A stretch of 64,000 bases of DNA from Eubacterium limosum (GCF_000807675.2 NZ_CP019962.1:1054001-1118000), one strand, 5' to 3'; positions 43,185-51,167 are shown, counted from the first letter of the stretch. Numbers and translations: made by a program. Notes: a model not told the origin generated them from the sequence alone.

Positions 43185-43745
43185 ATGTGTCAAAGGAAAA
43201 ACGCCCAGAAAAGAAAAATGTTAAAACCCAGTGACCTTCAAAGTGACATCCAGGCCCACCCTGATCAGTTTGAAAAAGTGGAAAATACCGGCTATGAAGA
43301 CCGGGAAGGCCGGGAAGTCATGGCCCAGTACGTGTTCCACGGCCAGGCCCTTACCCAGACCTGCAAAGACTGCGGCGGCGCCCTGAAGCCCAAGGAAATG
43401 CGCGTCGAGCGCCAAAACGGCCAGACCCACATTGTCAACGGCCTTGCAAAGCCCGTGGCGGTGGCGCCGGGCCAGGTGATCGTCCTCTATGTGTGCAGCC
43501 GCATCTGTCTGGAGTGCGCCACCCATCAGCGCGTATTCCCCAAAGGTGTGGCCGGCTGGGTGCGCCATGCCCTGATGTTTATCTGGGAGCTGCTCACGTT
43601 TTTGTTTGAAAACGATGAACGGGCTTGTTCCGGCCCGTTAAGGGGAAAGGCCCGCCGCCCCTGGGAATGTCTGGATTTTTACGGTGAGAACGCCACCCTG
43701 TACCGCTGGCGCGCCCGGGCAGTCCAGTGGTTCGCAAGAGAATGA
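43185..43745 (+). CDS. Unknown 186-aa Cys-containing protein
   Basis: No family recognised. Basic N terminus (CQRKNAQKRKMLKPSDLQ), then a possible zinc site made of CKDCGG (about 76-81) and CSRICLEC (about 118-125), i.e. two CxxC-like pairs separated by 40 residues, as in zinc ribbons. A hydrophobic segment ALMFIWELLTFLF follows (about 143-155), and the C terminus is basic. ATG 43185 follows AAAGAGGAAAAA. It heads an accessory cluster that leads to a sigma-like factor gene. Confidence 0.6.
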   Translation: MCQRKNAQKRKMLKPSDLQSDIQAHPDQFEKVENTGYEDREGREVMAQYVFHGQALTQTCKDCGGALKPKEMRVERQNGQTHIVNGLAKPVAVAPGQVIVLYVCSRICLECATHQRVFPKGVAGWVRHALMFIWELLTFLFENDERACSGPLRGKARRPWECLDFYGENATLYRWRARAVQWFARE

Positions 43746-43888
43746 AAAAATAATCTTATTTTTAATCATTAAAAATTTGTTTGCGTGTTTAAAGTGTGTG
43801 AATTCCTGTATTCTAGAACCATCAGCAGGGGCAAGAAAAAATTGCGCCGCTGAAATCAAACCAATCTATTTTACAGGAGGATTACAAG

Positions 43889-44326
43889 ATGAATGAAAGC
43901 AAAAGAAACCTGCTTGGCCAACTGACCATGAGCAAACAGCTGGGGTGTGTTCAATGCGCCCTGGAGCTGGGGAGGGAGGTGCCAATGACCTTTTACCAGG
44001 CCTTCTGCGAGGGCTGCTGTAAAAACCAGGACGCCATCATCATGAACGACGGCCTGAGAGCTTTTCAGTCAATGGGCATCTGTGAGCAGTCAGAGAATCT
44101 TGCGACCATGAAAAGACGTATCGCGGTGCTGCTGGAGCAATATGAGGCGTCTCTGCAGCTTTATGGCAAAAAGGTGCAGGAAAGCCTGAAAAGAAAGGAG
44201 GAGGCACAGGGTTATGAGCGCGTTGAAGTCCAGTGTCTGGACTGCCTGTCGAGTATTTTAAGCGGCGCTGTGGGCCGGGGAGACGCTGGGCTGCCGCCAA
44301 AGGGCAGGAAAGGCGGTGCGCGGTGA
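43889..44326 (+). CDS. Unknown 145-aa protein of the accessory cluster
   Basis: No family recognised. The protein is helical with several Cys: CVQCALEL, FCEGCCKNQD and a late CLDCLSSI, plus a basic tail KGRKGGAR. A predicted coiled-coil-like helix spans about 70-110 (RRIAVLLEQYEASLQLYGKKV). ACAGGAGG lies 10 bp before the ATG. The last bases overlap the next gene at GTGA, implying translational coupling. Confidence 0.55.
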   Translation: MNESKRNLLGQLTMSKQLGCVQCALELGREVPMTFYQAFCEGCCKNQDAIIMNDGLRAFQSMGICEQSENLATMKRRIAVLLEQYEASLQLYGKKVQESLKRKEEAQGYERVEVQCLDCLSSILSGAVGRGDAGLPPKGRKGGAR

Positions 44327-44934
44327 ACTACCTGACTGAGCTGCTGGCCTTTTACCGATGGCTGGAGGTGGGCAGGCTGGGCCCGCTGCTCCAGTCCTTC
44401 TGGCACCTGCTCATGTTTTTTAACAATAAGGCGGCTGTCCGGAGTGAGGACGGGAGGTGGTACTGGCCGGTGGTTTTTAAGGTGCCCAACAGTGAGGTAT
44501 GCCGCTTTCTGGGACTGACCAGCCGCTTTCAGGTCAATGCCCAGAGAAAGCACCTCATCCGTCACGGGCGCATCGACTATACACCTCACGTGAGCCAGCA
44601 CGCCGGGGATTACCGGATGAAGCCCTTTGATACCGGGCTGTGCGAGACAGAGATCAGCGTGATGGATACCGGGCAGAAACGCCTGGTGTGGACGCAGGGC
44701 GTCACCCGGGACGCACACCCGGCCGCACCGTTCATAAATGGTGTAAACAGTAAACCCTGTTATCCATATGGTTCTATTCCTGAGGCGCTGCCTGCTTCCA
44801 ACGGCTTTAATCTGCTGCCACAGCTCACCGAGGCCGAAAAGGCTGCCATTGCGTCTTTGTATCCGGAGGATGAGGTGGCGTGCTTTAACGCCATGTGGGC
44901 AGCGCGGGAAAGAAAACAGAAAGAAAAGAGGTAA
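44323..44934 (+). CDS. Putative winged-helix replication-type protein
   Basis: A 203-aa protein whose first 100 residues look like the N-terminal wHTH found in phage replisome organisers and DnaD-like proteins: YLTELLAFYRWLEVG, FWHLLMFFNNKAAV, YWPVVFKVPNSEVCRFLGLTSRFQV, RKHLIRHGRIDY. The C-terminal part is Pro-rich and ends in a basic helix (ARERKQKEKR). The assignment is by motif only. GTG 44323 overlaps the stop of the previous gene (GTGA). It suggests the cluster came from a mobile element. Confidence 0.55.
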   Translation: MNYLTELLAFYRWLEVGRLGPLLQSFWHLLMFFNNKAAVRSEDGRWYWPVVFKVPNSEVCRFLGLTSRFQVNAQRKHLIRHGRIDYTPHVSQHAGDYRMKPFDTGLCETEISVMDTGQKRLVWTQGVTRDAHPAAPFINGVNSKPCYPYGSIPEALPASNGFNLLPQLTEAEKAAIASLYPEDEVACFNAMWAARERKQKEKR

Positions 44935-44938
44935 CAAT

Positions 44939-45139
44939 ATGAATCGATATGGAATAGGCCCCGGTATTTTAAACCGCCGCCGGGCATACCTGGTAGAAGC
45001 GGAGTGCCGGGTGCGCGTGGGCTTCTGTGCCCGAAGCCCGGAGGAGGCCGAGGATTTGTTTTATGAGTACAGCGGCGCGGTGGAGGATCGTTTTCCGGAA
45101 ATGGTCCTTGAGATTACAGATGTGTATGAGGATAATTGA
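44939..45139 (+). CDS. Small 66-aa unknown protein
   Basis: A compact protein, MNRYGIGPGILNRRRAYLVEA at the start, with the pattern EAECRVRVGFCARSPEEAEDLF that suggests a small alpha/beta domain. AGAGG precedes the ATG, which lies 4 bp after the previous stop; the sigma-like gene follows 10 bp later. Unrecognised; kept because of tight spacing and ribosome site. Confidence 0.5.
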   Translation: MNRYGIGPGILNRRRAYLVEAECRVRVGFCARSPEEAEDLFYEYSGAVEDRFPEMVLEITDVYEDN

Positions 45140-45149
45140 GGAGGTTAAA

Positions 45150-45725
45150 ATGGATTATCAGGAGATCGACGCCCTGGCGTTAAAGGCGAAGCAGGGGGAT
45201 GCGTCCGCGGCGGGGCTTTTGGAGCGCTGCTTTCGCCCGCTGATGCTGTCGGCGGCAGGCTTTGGAAAAACAGAAAATTACAGCTTTGAGGACAGTCTGC
45301 AGGACGCCCGGCTGGCATTTCTTGAGGGAATACAGGCTTTTGACATGGCTGCCGGAACGGGCTTCGCGGCTTTTATTAAGCCCTATGTGTACCAGAAGGG
45401 TCAGAACCGCCGGCGCAAATGCCTGCGCCGCCTGGTGCGCGACGTACCGGCAGATGCCAAAGCAGGGAATGAGGACGGCGAAACGTTCATCAGTTTGTTG
45501 GAAGACCCCGGCGCCGATATTGAGAGCGGCTATATCCACAGGGAGGAGCTTGAACGCCTGACAGCAGCGCTCAAGGAGCTGACGCCAGAGGAGCGGGCGC
45601 TTTTAAAAGCAGTCTATGGGAAGAACCAGTCCATCCGGAGGGCCTCCCAGAGCCTGGGGGTTGGCTACAGCACCCTCCAGTACCGCCACAGCCGTCTCCT
45701 TAAAAAACTGAGGGGCCAGCTGTAA
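45150..45725 (+). CDS. Sigma-70-like factor (helix-turn-helix, region 2/4 type)
   Basis: A 191-aa protein with a region 2-like helical segment (EIDALALKAKQGDASAAGLLERCF, FEDSLQDARLAFLEGIQAFD) and a region 4-like HTH at the C terminus (LTPEERALLKAVYGKNQSIRRASQ, LGVGYSTLQYRHSRLLKKLR). This layout is typical of small alternative sigma factors of Firmicutes mobile elements and toxin loci (UviA/TcdR-like group). It probably transcribes its own cluster. AGGAGG lies 8 bp before the ATG. Confidence 0.7.
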   Translation: MDYQEIDALALKAKQGDASAAGLLERCFRPLMLSAAGFGKTENYSFEDSLQDARLAFLEGIQAFDMAAGTGFAAFIKPYVYQKGQNRRRKCLRRLVRDVPADAKAGNEDGETFISLLEDPGADIESGYIHREELERLTAALKELTPEERALLKAVYGKNQSIRRASQSLGVGYSTLQYRHSRLLKKLRGQL

Positions 45726-45786
45726 AAAAATAAAAGAGACTCTGGTCAAAGCAGTACCCAAAGACAATTTACAGGTATAAGGCAAA

Positions 45787-45900
45787 AACAGCGGCAGTCC
45801 TGCCGGAAAACAAAAGGAGGTGCGCTATGGCCGGCCACTAGCGAAGCAGAAGATGTTGATGAAAGACTACCGTTTATGAGAAAGGCAGCGCTGCCGCTGA
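45787..45900 (+). promoter_or_regulatory. Structured leader with a four-codon mini-ORF
   Basis: Between the sigma-like gene and DUF1659 an excellent AAAGGAGG site serves ATG 45827, encoding only Met-Ala-Gly-His before TAG. The mini-ORF sits between AGCGGCAG (45790-45797) and its exact complement CTGCCGCT (45892-45899). It may be an attenuation leader or a relic. Confidence 0.4.
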
Positions 45901-45930
45901 AGCCTTAAAAAATAAATTGGAGGTTGAAAA

Positions 45931-46164
45931 ATGGCATATGAGCGTGTAAAGATGAAAAATATTCTACAGCTTATTTTGAATTATGGGGAGGTTGACGGGA
46001 AAATTAAAAAGAAAACTCGCACCTACGCAGATCTCGGCCTGGATGAGAGTGTTGTCACTTCGGAAGCAGTAGTGCTCACCGGCAAGGCCATCGGCAAGCT
46101 GATAACCCCCATTGTAACAGACAGCAACAACGTTATGACTTACCAGAATATTGAAACAGCATAA
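45931..46164 (+). CDS. DUF1659 family small protein
   Basis: A 77-aa protein whose N terminus (RVKMKNILQLILNYGEVDGK) and length match DUF1659, small Firmicutes proteins of unknown function that are often encoded beside DUF2922, as here (14 bp apart). Strong GGAGG precedes the ATG. No membrane segment or catalytic motif. Confidence 0.75.
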   Translation: MAYERVKMKNILQLILNYGEVDGKIKKKTRTYADLGLDESVVTSEAVVLTGKAIGKLITPIVTDSNNVMTYQNIETA

Positions 46165-46178
46165 AGGAGGAAATGTAA

Positions 46179-46406
46179 ATGGAGACAACAAGTACCAAAG
46201 CACTGGAGCTGGATTTTCTGATGAAGAACGGCGACAGAATGACTCTGAGCCTTCCAGATTATCTGGAGGATTTGACCCAGGAGCAGATTGAGGCCTCGGC
46301 CCAGACCATTATCACCCAGAATATTTTCCAGCCCTCGGGCGTAGGACTGGAAAAGCTGGCCGGGTACCAGTATGTGGATAAAACCGTGCGCAAGGTGGAA
46401 TTATAA
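46179..46406 (+). CDS. DUF2922 family small protein
   Basis: A 75-aa protein of DUF2922 type: ALELDFLMKNGDRMTLSLPDY followed by LTQEQIEASAQTIITQNIF and a final beta segment. These proteins pair with DUF1659 and have no known function. AAAGGAGGAAATG is a near-consensus ribosome site. Its TAA stop overlaps the probable non-AUG start of the peptidase gene. Confidence 0.75.
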   Translation: METTSTKALELDFLMKNGDRMTLSLPDYLEDLTQEQIEASAQTIITQNIFQPSGVGLEKLAGYQYVDKTVRKVEL

Positions 46407-47017
46407 AAACACCGAAGCGCAGTGGGCCGGGGCGCTTTAAAAAGCCCCTGGCCTTTTGCCTGGTGGCGGTCTGGTCTGTTACCGGGCTGGTTTTTGCAGC
46501 CCGGATAAACGCGCCGGAAAAACCCCTGGCCGAAACACAGAGCCCGGGAGCCGTGGAAACAGCAGAGACGGTGCCTGTGACAGAGGCGGAAAGCCCGGCG
46601 AATACAGAGGCTGCCCCGGAGGAGCGGCTTGTCATTGAGCATCCCCTGCCGCCTGACCCCATTATAACAGACGGCCCCTGGGCCTCTGCCCACTTTTTGA
46701 TGGAGGAATACGCCTGCGACTGTGACGGCTACTGCGACGGCTGGCCTGCAGAGATGGCCCCAGAGCTTCTGGAAAAGGTAGAGGCCCTGCGCTGCGCCCT
46801 TGACCAGCCGGTGATCATCACCTCCGGGGTGCGCTGCGACCAGCGCAATGCCGAGGTGGGCGGTATCCCCAATTCCTGGCACTGCTTCGGCCACGCCGCC
46901 GATCTGTACTGCCCCGGCGTCCCCTATACCGAGGTTGCCCGCGTCGCCAGAACCCTGGGCCTCGGCGTGATCGAGTACCCGGGACAGGCGTTTGACCATG
47001 TGGAGATATGGAATTAA
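46403..47017 (+). CDS. Membrane-anchored M15 peptidase (D-Ala-D-Ala carboxypeptidase-like)
   Basis: The C-terminal 110 residues carry the zinc peptidase motifs of M15A: ITSGVRCDQRNAEVGG, SWHCFGHAADLY (Ser-x-His-x2-Gly-x-Ala-x-Asp) and the last ligand in FDHVEIW. It should cut peptidoglycan stem peptides. The N terminus is a signal anchor (LAFCLVAVWSVTGLVFAA). The first canonical start codon (GTG 46463) falls inside that hydrophobic segment and has no ribosome site, whereas the basic flank KTPKRSGPGRFKKP is encoded upstream, after AAGGTGG. The likely start is ATA 46403 (overlapping the previous TAA) or ATT 46400. Start uncertain. Confidence 0.75.
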   Translation: MKTPKRSGPGRFKKPLAFCLVAVWSVTGLVFAARINAPEKPLAETQSPGAVETAETVPVTEAESPANTEAAPEERLVIEHPLPPDPIITDGPWASAHFLMEEYACDCDGYCDGWPAEMAPELLEKVEALRCALDQPVIITSGVRCDQRNAEVGGIPNSWHCFGHAADLYCPGVPYTEVARVARTLGLGVIEYPGQAFDHVEIWN

Positions 47018-47018
47018 G

Positions 47019-47050
47019 AATCCCCAAGGCATTAATGCCCTGGGGATTTT
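47019..47050. terminator. Bidirectional terminator between M15 peptidase and hepT
   Basis: AATCCCCAaGGCATT pairs with AATGCCcTGGGGATT, followed by TTTT; the minus strand also has flanking A/T, fitting the convergent toxin gene. Confidence 0.85.
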
Positions 47051-47055
47051 CTGGT

Positions 47056-47460
47056 TTAAAAATTATCATCGGAAATATCTGAATCATGTAAGGCTTCCTG
47101 ATTTAAAGATTTGTTTTGTGCCAGAATATTTTCGCAAAAATCTTTTAGTTCAGGTATATTGTAATTTATTGTATTCCAAATAGTAAGGACGTCAATGCTG
47201 CCATAATCATGGGCAAAGATGTTACGGATACCCCGGATCTATTTCCAAGGGATTTCTGAATACAGGTTTTTAAAATCATCTGTTAAATATTTACTGAGTT
47301 CTCCGATTTGAAGAATACACATACAAACGGCATTTTGATATATTTTATCTGCCTGAAAGTTGTCAAAATTGTTGCCAAAGCGTTGGCGTGTTTCGTCAAT
47401 CTGGTAGCAGTAATTTAAAATATGATCAATAATGTCGATGTTTCTATTTTTTATGCTCAT
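47056..47460 (-). CDS. HepT-like HEPN toxin with in-frame TAG codon
   Basis: Read as one frame this encodes 134 residues of the HepT/DUF86 family: DIIDHILNYCYQIDETRQRF, AVCMCILQIGELSKYLT, EIPWK, then after codon 74 (TAG, 47239-47241) IRGIRNIFAHDYGSIDV and WNTINYNIPELKDF. The HEPN active site R-x4-H-x-Y (RNIFAHDY) is downstream of the TAG. The canonical family has Glu at the TAG position (IPWxEIRG-like). The frame beyond the TAG is intact to a TAA at 47056. Either a fresh nonsense mutation inactivated the toxin, or the TAG is read as pyrrolysine, which this genome can insert. HEPN toxins cut or modify RNA. It overlaps mntA by 17 bp. Confidence 0.75.
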
Positions 47461-47743
47461 AGATTAATACCTGGTCTTTTGAAATTTCATTTTTTACATT
47501 TTCATACAGTCCGCCCTCGGTTACTACATCGACAGAAACACCAAGCCGGTTTTTTAAATCCAGACGAAGACCGGAGAGCTCAAAAAGACCAATTTTTGTG
47601 CCTTGAATATCGACCTTTAAATCAATGTCACTATCTGTTTTTTCTTCACCTCGTGCATAAGAGCCAAAAAGATATACCCGGGGAATTCCGTATTTTTGGG
47701 CAATAGGCGCCACTTCTTTTTGAATTTTTTCAATGTTCAGCAT
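47444..47743 (-). CDS. MntA-like minimal nucleotidyltransferase antitoxin
   Basis: A 99-aa MNT protein with the pol-beta signature GSYARGEEKTDSDIDL (GS-x10-D-x-D) and a third Asp in SVDVVTEG. MntA antitoxins neutralise HepT by AMPylating its active-site Tyr. It precedes and overlaps the hepT frame, the standard order. AAAGGAGAG lies 8 bp before the ATG on the minus strand. Confidence 0.88.
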   Translation of the reverse strand: MLNIEKIQKEVAPIAQKYGIPRVYLFGSYARGEEKTDSDIDLKVDIQGTKIGLFELSGLRLDLKNRLGVSVDVVTEGGLYENVKNEISKDQVLIYEHKK

Positions 47744-47840
47744 GAGACTCTCCTTTCAAAAATGCATTGTTATACGTGTGTATATTATTATTGTAACGTA
47801 TTTTGATTAAAAATGCTATAAAAGTCAGCCTTAAATCAAT

Positions 47841-47869
47841 TTGACCATGAATAAAAAATACAGTATGAT
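47841..47869 (+). promoter_or_regulatory. SigA-type promoter of the C1A protease gene
   Basis: TTGACC (47841-47846), 17-bp spacer, TATGAT (47864-47869), 29 bp before the GTG at 47899. Confidence 0.7.
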
Positions 47870-47898
47870 TAAATCAAAAATAAGCGGAGGATGAGAAC

Positions 47899-49755
47899 GT
47901 GAAAATCAGAAAGAGAAACAGCCTTAACCGGACAGCGGGCATTATGGCGGCAGTGCTCATAACAGCCTCTGGACTGATGTCTCCTGTGCATGCGGAAGAA
48001 CAGAAGAGCGCGCAGCCAGGCCTTGACCAGTCATATTATAACCTCAAGTATTCGGAAAGCTACGAAGAGCCTTTGCCCGCAGCTTACGATCTGCGCGCCC
48101 TTGGCCGAAGCACCAGCGTGAAAAATCAAAACCCCTGGTCCTCCTGCTGGGCTTTCAGCGGAATGTCTGCCATTGAGTCCAATGTGCTGACACAGCAGAA
48201 AAATAAAGGCGTGCAGGCAGCTGCTGAGCCGGATTATTCTGAACGGCATTTGTCTTATTTTGCTTATTGCCTGGCGGACGCTGCCGGTGTAAATAATCGT
48301 GCCGAGGGAACCGCATCCGCTAAAGGCCTTTTTATGGATCTGGGCGGTACCCGGGAGCTGCTGACCGGAACCCTGAGCACCTGGTGCGGCGTTGACACCG
48401 AGTCCGATGTGCCCTATGAAGGGACCCCCTACGAATGGTATCCGACCGAAAATCCCAAGGATATGAACTGGGAAGTAGAAAAAGACAAATACTTTAACGC
48501 CGCCGTACATCTCCAGAACGCGGATTTTCTGCCTGGGACAGCTACCTTTACAGACGCCGAAAAACAAAGCTTTGTCTATGATGAAAACGCAGAAAAGGCC
48601 ATTAAGGAAAGCCTGACGAAAAACGGAGAGGTACAGGTATATTTTGCCGCAGGCCAGAGTACCCCGCAGGAAACCACAGCAGACAGTAACGGCGGCGCTG
48701 AAAAGAAAGATGCCGCCGAGTTTAATAAAACCTATGCAGCGCCCAACCACCTTGTATCCATTGTGGGCTGGGACGATGGCTATTCAGCCAGTAATTTTGC
48801 CGAAACCCCGGAGGGCGACGGCGCCTGGATCGTCAAGAACAGCTGGGGCAGCGGCTGGGGAAACGACGGGTACTTTTATCTGTCTTACTATGACCGGAGC
48901 GTACAGTCCTTCGCCTCCTATCAGGTGGATATCCCGGATGGGAAGGGACAGTTTTCCTATGACCATAATTATCAGTATGATTTTCTGGGATTAAAATCCT
49001 ATGCGCCGCTGGGGCTTCAGGAGCAGTCTGCTGAGGCCGCCAATGTGTTTACAGCCGCTGGAAGCCAAAGCCTGAAGGCTGTCTCCGCGGTTACCATTAC
49101 CCCAGGATCAACGGTTCATACCCGTGTGTACCAGAATTTAAAGGATAAAAACGATCCAGAGAGCGGGACACTGGCAGCGGATCAGACAGAGACTGTAAAA
49201 TATGGCGGTTACCATACGCTTTCTCTGGAGCAGGCTGTCCCATTGGAGACGGGCGAGACCTTCTCCGTTATCCAGGAAATCTCAGGCAGTGACGGGTATT
49301 ACTGGCCCATCGAGACTGGAACCGGTGCGTATGATTTCTATGGTATGGAGGGAACCTTTCATTGCATTGCACAGGCCGACGCAGGACAGAGCTTTATCAG
49401 AAAAGACGGCGAGGGCTGGCAGGATGTCACAAATCTGCCCGATGAAACCATAGATCTATATGGTAAAACGGCCGTCCGAAACTACGGCAATGCCATGATC
49501 AAGGCCTTTACCAGTGATTTGCCCGAAAAACCCGTAACACCAGAGGTTGATCCACAGCTCAATGAGGGTGCGGGAGAACCGGATCAGAATATTCAGGAAT
49601 CGGGAGCAGATACGGCCGGAGCATCTGAAGCGGCTAAAAATACACAGACGGGAATTGAAGGGTCGCACCAAACAACGACCTTTATCCTTGTGGGTGTGCT
49701 TGTGGTGGTGGCTGTCCTGATTGTGGCTTTGTATCTCAGAAGACGTAAAAAATAG
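47899..49755 (+). CDS. Surface-anchored papain-like (C1A) cysteine protease
   Basis: A 618-aa secreted protease. Signal peptide 1-32. The C1A catalytic domain runs to about residue 345: oxyanion Gln77 and nucleophile Cys83 in SVKNQNPWSSCWAFSG, His near 283 in NHLVSIVGWDD, Asn near 315 in VKNSWGSGWG. An Ig-like/lectin-type region follows, then the segment KNTQTGIEGSH, a transmembrane helix and RRRKK. Similar clostridial enzymes (e.g. Cwp84-like) mature surface proteins. The GTG start has GCGGAGG upstream. Stop is TAG. Confidence 0.9.
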   Translation: MKIRKRNSLNRTAGIMAAVLITASGLMSPVHAEEQKSAQPGLDQSYYNLKYSESYEEPLPAAYDLRALGRSTSVKNQNPWSSCWAFSGMSAIESNVLTQQKNKGVQAAAEPDYSERHLSYFAYCLADAAGVNNRAEGTASAKGLFMDLGGTRELLTGTLSTWCGVDTESDVPYEGTPYEWYPTENPKDMNWEVEKDKYFNAAVHLQNADFLPGTATFTDAEKQSFVYDENAEKAIKESLTKNGEVQVYFAAGQSTPQETTADSNGGAEKKDAAEFNKTYAAPNHLVSIVGWDDGYSASNFAETPEGDGAWIVKNSWGSGWGNDGYFYLSYYDRSVQSFASYQVDIPDGKGQFSYDHNYQYDFLGLKSYAPLGLQEQSAEAANVFTAAGSQSLKAVSAVTITPGSTVHTRVYQNLKDKNDPESGTLAADQTETVKYGGYHTLSLEQAVPLETGETFSVIQEISGSDGYYWPIETGTGAYDFYGMEGTFHCIAQADAGQSFIRKDGEGWQDVTNLPDETIDLYGKTAVRNYGNAMIKAFTSDLPEKPVTPEVDPQLNEGAGEPDQNIQESGADTAGASEAAKNTQTGIEGSHQTTTFILVGVLVVVAVLIVALYLRRRKK

Positions 49756-49852
49756 GCTGGTGGCATATGGCCATTGTGCTTGCGGGTATCTATTCTCCTA
49801 TGATAAAATAAGAGCACGAACTATTTTGAAATTTTATTGAGGAGAGTGGAAG

Positions 49853-51160
49853 ATGAAACAAGACATGATTGTCATTTTAGACTTGGGAAATACCGAAAAC
49901 ACAACTCTGGCCAGAGCGATCCGCAGCCTGGGCGTATACAGTGAAATTTATCCCCACGATATTACAAAGGCAGAACTGGAAGCGCTGCCAAATGTCAAAG
50001 GGATTATCGTAAACGGCGGCCCGAATAACGTGGTAGACGGTGAAAAAATTGATGTGGGCCCGTGGGTTTACGAAGCAGGCTGCCCGGTGCTGGCAGTAGA
50101 CCATGCCCCGGCCAAATGCGCGGACACACTGGAAAAATGGCCTGAGGATGAAGCAGAATTAAAGGGAAGCCTGGAAGAATTTGTGCTGGTACAGTGCAAA
50201 GCAGAAAAGAACTGGAATATGAAAAACTTTATTGCCGACCAGGTTGAGCTTATTAAACGCCAGATAGGCGACCGCAAGGTTCTGCTGGCCCTGTCCGGCG
50301 GTGTGGACAGCTCCGTTGTAGCCGCCCTTCTCATCAAAGCCATCGGAAAACAGCTTGTCTGTGTCCACGTCAATCACGGCCTCATGCGTAAAGGCGAATC
50401 CGAAAGCGTGGTCGAGGTTTTTAAAAACCAGCTGGACGCCAACCTCGTCTATGTGGATGCCACTGAACGCTTTTTAACCAAGCTGGCCGGTGTGGCCGAT
50501 CCTGAAGAAAAACGTAAGATCATCGGTGCAGAATTTATCCGCGTCTTTGAAGAAGAAGCCCGTAAGCTGGAAGGCATCGACTTCCTGGGTCAGGGAACCA
50601 TCTACCCGGATATCGTGGAAAGCGGCACAAAAACCGCCAAAATGGTTAAATCCCACCACAATGTCGGCGGTCTGCCCGAAGATTTACAGTTTGAGCTGGT
50701 CGAACCTGTCCGCCAGCTGTTCAAGGACGAAGTCCGCGCCTGCGGCACAGAGCTTGGTCTGCCAGACGATATGGTATACCGCCAGCCATTCCCAGGCCCA
50801 GGCCTTGGCGTACGCTGCCTTGGCGCCATCACCCGTGACCGCCTCGAAGCAGTCAGAGAATCCGACGCTATCCTGAGAGAAGAATTTGCAGCGGCTGGAT
50901 TGGATAAAAAGGTATGGCAGTACTTTACCGTTGTCCCAGATTTCAAATCCGTCGGCGTCCGCGATAACGCCAGAAGCTTCGAATACCCCGTCATCCTCCG
51001 CGCCATCAACACCGTTGACGCCATGACCGCCACCATCGAAGAAATTGACTGGCCCGTCCTCCAGAAAATCACCCACCGGATCTTGAACGAAGTAAAGAAC
51101 GTTAACCGCGTGTGCTACGATTTGAGTCCTAAGCCTTGTGCTACGATTGAATGGGAATAG
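49853..51160 (+). CDS. guaA: GMP synthase with truncated, inactive glutaminase domain
   Basis: A 435-aa GuaA; usual length is about 510. The ATP-pyrophosphatase (SGGVDSSVVAALL, about 145-158) and dimerisation domains (QPFPGPGLGVRCLG, ending CYDLSPKPCATIEWE) are complete. The N-terminal glutaminase remnant keeps LGVYSEIYPHD and IVNGGPNNV, but the nucleophile region that normally reads GICYG is VDHAPAK, and the His/Glu part of the triad is missing (about 75 residues deleted). It should therefore use free ammonia or an external glutaminase to aminate XMP. GGAGAG precedes the ATG. The 3' end is the attachment site of a mobile element. Confidence 0.92.
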   Translation: MKQDMIVILDLGNTENTTLARAIRSLGVYSEIYPHDITKAELEALPNVKGIIVNGGPNNVVDGEKIDVGPWVYEAGCPVLAVDHAPAKCADTLEKWPEDEAELKGSLEEFVLVQCKAEKNWNMKNFIADQVELIKRQIGDRKVLLALSGGVDSSVVAALLIKAIGKQLVCVHVNHGLMRKGESESVVEVFKNQLDANLVYVDATERFLTKLAGVADPEEKRKIIGAEFIRVFEEEARKLEGIDFLGQGTIYPDIVESGTKTAKMVKSHHNVGGLPEDLQFELVEPVRQLFKDEVRACGTELGLPDDMVYRQPFPGPGLGVRCLGAITRDRLEAVRESDAILREEFAAAGLDKKVWQYFTVVPDFKSVGVRDNARSFEYPVILRAINTVDAMTATIEEIDWPVLQKITHRILNEVKNVNRVCYDLSPKPCATIEWE

Positions 51161-51167
51161 ACAACAA

